NCBI GenBank assembly: GCA_937926975.1
Contig: CALBCJ010000041.1
Location: 1-64,000, forward strand
DNA length: 64,000 bases
Direction: 5' to 3'
Source: an uncultured Propionibacteriaceae bacterium
GTDB lineage: Bacteria > Actinomycetota > Actinomycetes > Propionibacteriales > Propionibacteriaceae
Part shown: positions 63,243 to 64,000 of the stretch, piece by piece
Numbering within the stretch: position 1 is the first letter of the stretch
Layout of the letters: every line of letters starts with the position of its first letter
Position numbers and translations under genes: made by a program
Notes under the pieces: model-generated
Told to the model about the DNA's origin: nothing
What the model saw: only the letters and a program-made list of their open reading frames with translations
Database searches by the model: none

Positions 63243-64000
63243 CTAGGCGGACCGTTGAGCAGGTGCTGGGCAGGTCTGCTCGTGGTCGCGGTGCCCGGCC
63301 GGCTCGAGCTGGAACGTGGTGTGGTGGACCTCGACGGGGAAGTGCTGGGCAGCGCAGGCCTGCAGGGCGTCCAGGATCTCGGCGGTGTGGCCGTCGCGCA
63401 GGCACTCGTCGCGGATCACGACATGGGCGGTCAGGGACGGCATCCCCGAGGCGACAGTCCAGGCGTGCAGGTCGTGGACGTCCTCGACGTGGTCGAGCCC
63501 GAGGATGTGGCGGCGGACCTCGGCCAGGTCGAGCCGGTCGGGGGTGAAGTCCATCAGGACCTTGCCGGCGGAGCGCAGCAGGGCCACGGCTCGGGGCACA
63601 ATCATGGCCACGATCACCAGCGAGGCGACGGAGTCGGCCTGCCACCAGCCGGTGAGCGCGACCACGCCGGCCGCCACCAGGACCCCGACCGAGCCCAGGG
63701 CGTCAGCGGCGACCTCGAGAAAGGCGGCGCGGGTGTTGAGGCTGTCCTTTCGTCCGCGGGCCAGGACCAGCAGGGCCGCGATGTTGGCGAGCAGCCCGAC
63801 CACGCCCATCAGCAGCATCCCGTGGGCCTCGACCGGTGTCGGGGAGACTAGGGCGAGGGCTGCCCGGATCGCCACCATGACCGCCACGACCAGCAGCATT
63901 CCGGCTTGCAGAGCGGCCCCGATCACCTCGGCCCGGCGCAGCCCCCAGGTGGAGCGGTCGGTCGGTGGCCGGGTGGACAGGTGCGCGGCGAGCAGGGCGA
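63243..64000 (-). CDS. Cation diffusion facilitator (CDF) metal efflux protein, 5' end outside window
   Basis: At least 252 residues are visible; the frame continues past the window edge, where it reads LLAAHLSTRPPTDRSTWGLRRAEVIGAALQAG, the conserved CDF segment before helix 3. Membrane helices follow. The second metal-site segment is NTRAAFLEVAADALGSVGVL, with Glu and Asp where zinc-selective members usually have His and Asp. The cytoplasmic C-terminal domain (DHVEDVHDLHAWTVASGMPSLTAHVVI) is typical of CzcD/ZitB proteins. His/Asp residues near the C-terminus (HRDHEQTC) could bind metal. It exports Zn, Cd, Co or a similar ion; which one is unclear. Confidence 0.92.
   Translation of the reverse strand, partial: ALLAAHLSTRPPTDRSTWGLRRAEVIGAALQAGMLLVVAVMVAIRAALALVSPTPVEAHGMLLMGVVGLLANIAALLVLARGRKDSLNTRAAFLEVAADALGSVGVLVAAGVVALTGWWQADSVASLVIVAMIVPRAVALLRSAGKVLMDFTPDRLDLAEVRRHILGLDHVEDVHDLHAWTVASGMPSLTAHVVIRDECLRDGHTAEILDALQACAAQHFPVEVHHTTFQLEPAGHRDHEQTCPAPAQRSA

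Overview
The window is chromosomal DNA from a very GC-rich actinobacterium. Evidence: dense NCC/NCG codon use, frequent GTG starts, mycobacterial-type TANNNT -10 elements, twin-arginine lipoproteins, an actinobacterial FHA/MoxR/DUF58/transglutaminase cluster, and a mutA-mutB-meaB methylmalonyl-CoA mutase operon. The mut operon together with the general gene content suggests Propionibacteriales (possibly Propionibacteriaceae), but no rRNA or other taxonomic marker is present, so this is inference. No tRNA, rRNA, CRISPR array or insertion sequence was recognised.

Layout. 1-15.2 kb: five-gene plus-strand cluster (FHA/zinc-ribbon protein, giant cadherin/FN3-repeat surface protein, MoxR ATPase, DUF58 protein, TgpA-like membrane protein with a catalytically dead transglutaminase domain) followed by an RDD-FHA protein; then dcd. 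15.8-18.0 kb: MFS transporter and deoC on the minus strand. 18.4-20.0 kb: a less GC-rich accessory patch with an unknown small protein and an HD + RelA/SpoT-like protein. 20.1-26.4 kb: minus-strand envelope module (GT2-GtrA fusion, GT39-like glycosyltransferase, histidine kinase, response regulator) with a DinB-like gene opposite. 26.4-29.4 kb: DoxX protein and a class A penicillin-binding protein. 29.5-34.5 kb: mutA-mutB-meaB. 34.7-41.3 kb: minus-strand Opp/Nik-type ABC operon with two tandem substrate-binding lipoproteins, preceded by a 7-1-7 Zur/Fur-like box, suggesting metal or metallophore uptake. 41.8-43.6 kb: a lipoprotein and a two-domain immunity-like protein. 43.8-49.0 kb: branched-chain amino acid ABC operon livKHMGF plus a CBS-ACT sensor protein. 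49.1-54.8 kb: divergent sugar system (alpha-L-rhamnosidase and sugar-binding protein on minus; two permeases on plus) with a LacI-type operator at each side. 55.0-56.1 kb: metB. 56.2-57.7 kb: hipBA with two palindromes in its promoter. 57.7-58.7 kb: membrane-anchored endonuclease/exonuclease/phosphatase protein. 58.8-60.5 kb: orphan polymorphic-toxin island (TPR immunity-like gene, a broken nuclease-toxin tail, SUFU-type immunity gene). 60.8-63.2 kb: glgX. 63.2 kb to the window edge: CDF metal efflux protein (partial).

The most unusual items are the HD/RelA-SpoT fusion with a substituted HD motif, the toxin-tail remnant between two immunity genes, the transglutaminase homologue lacking both Cys and His, the Zur-like box before the Opp-type operon, and the double-palindrome hipBA promoter. 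All identifications come from reading the sequence and from family knowledge; no search was run.
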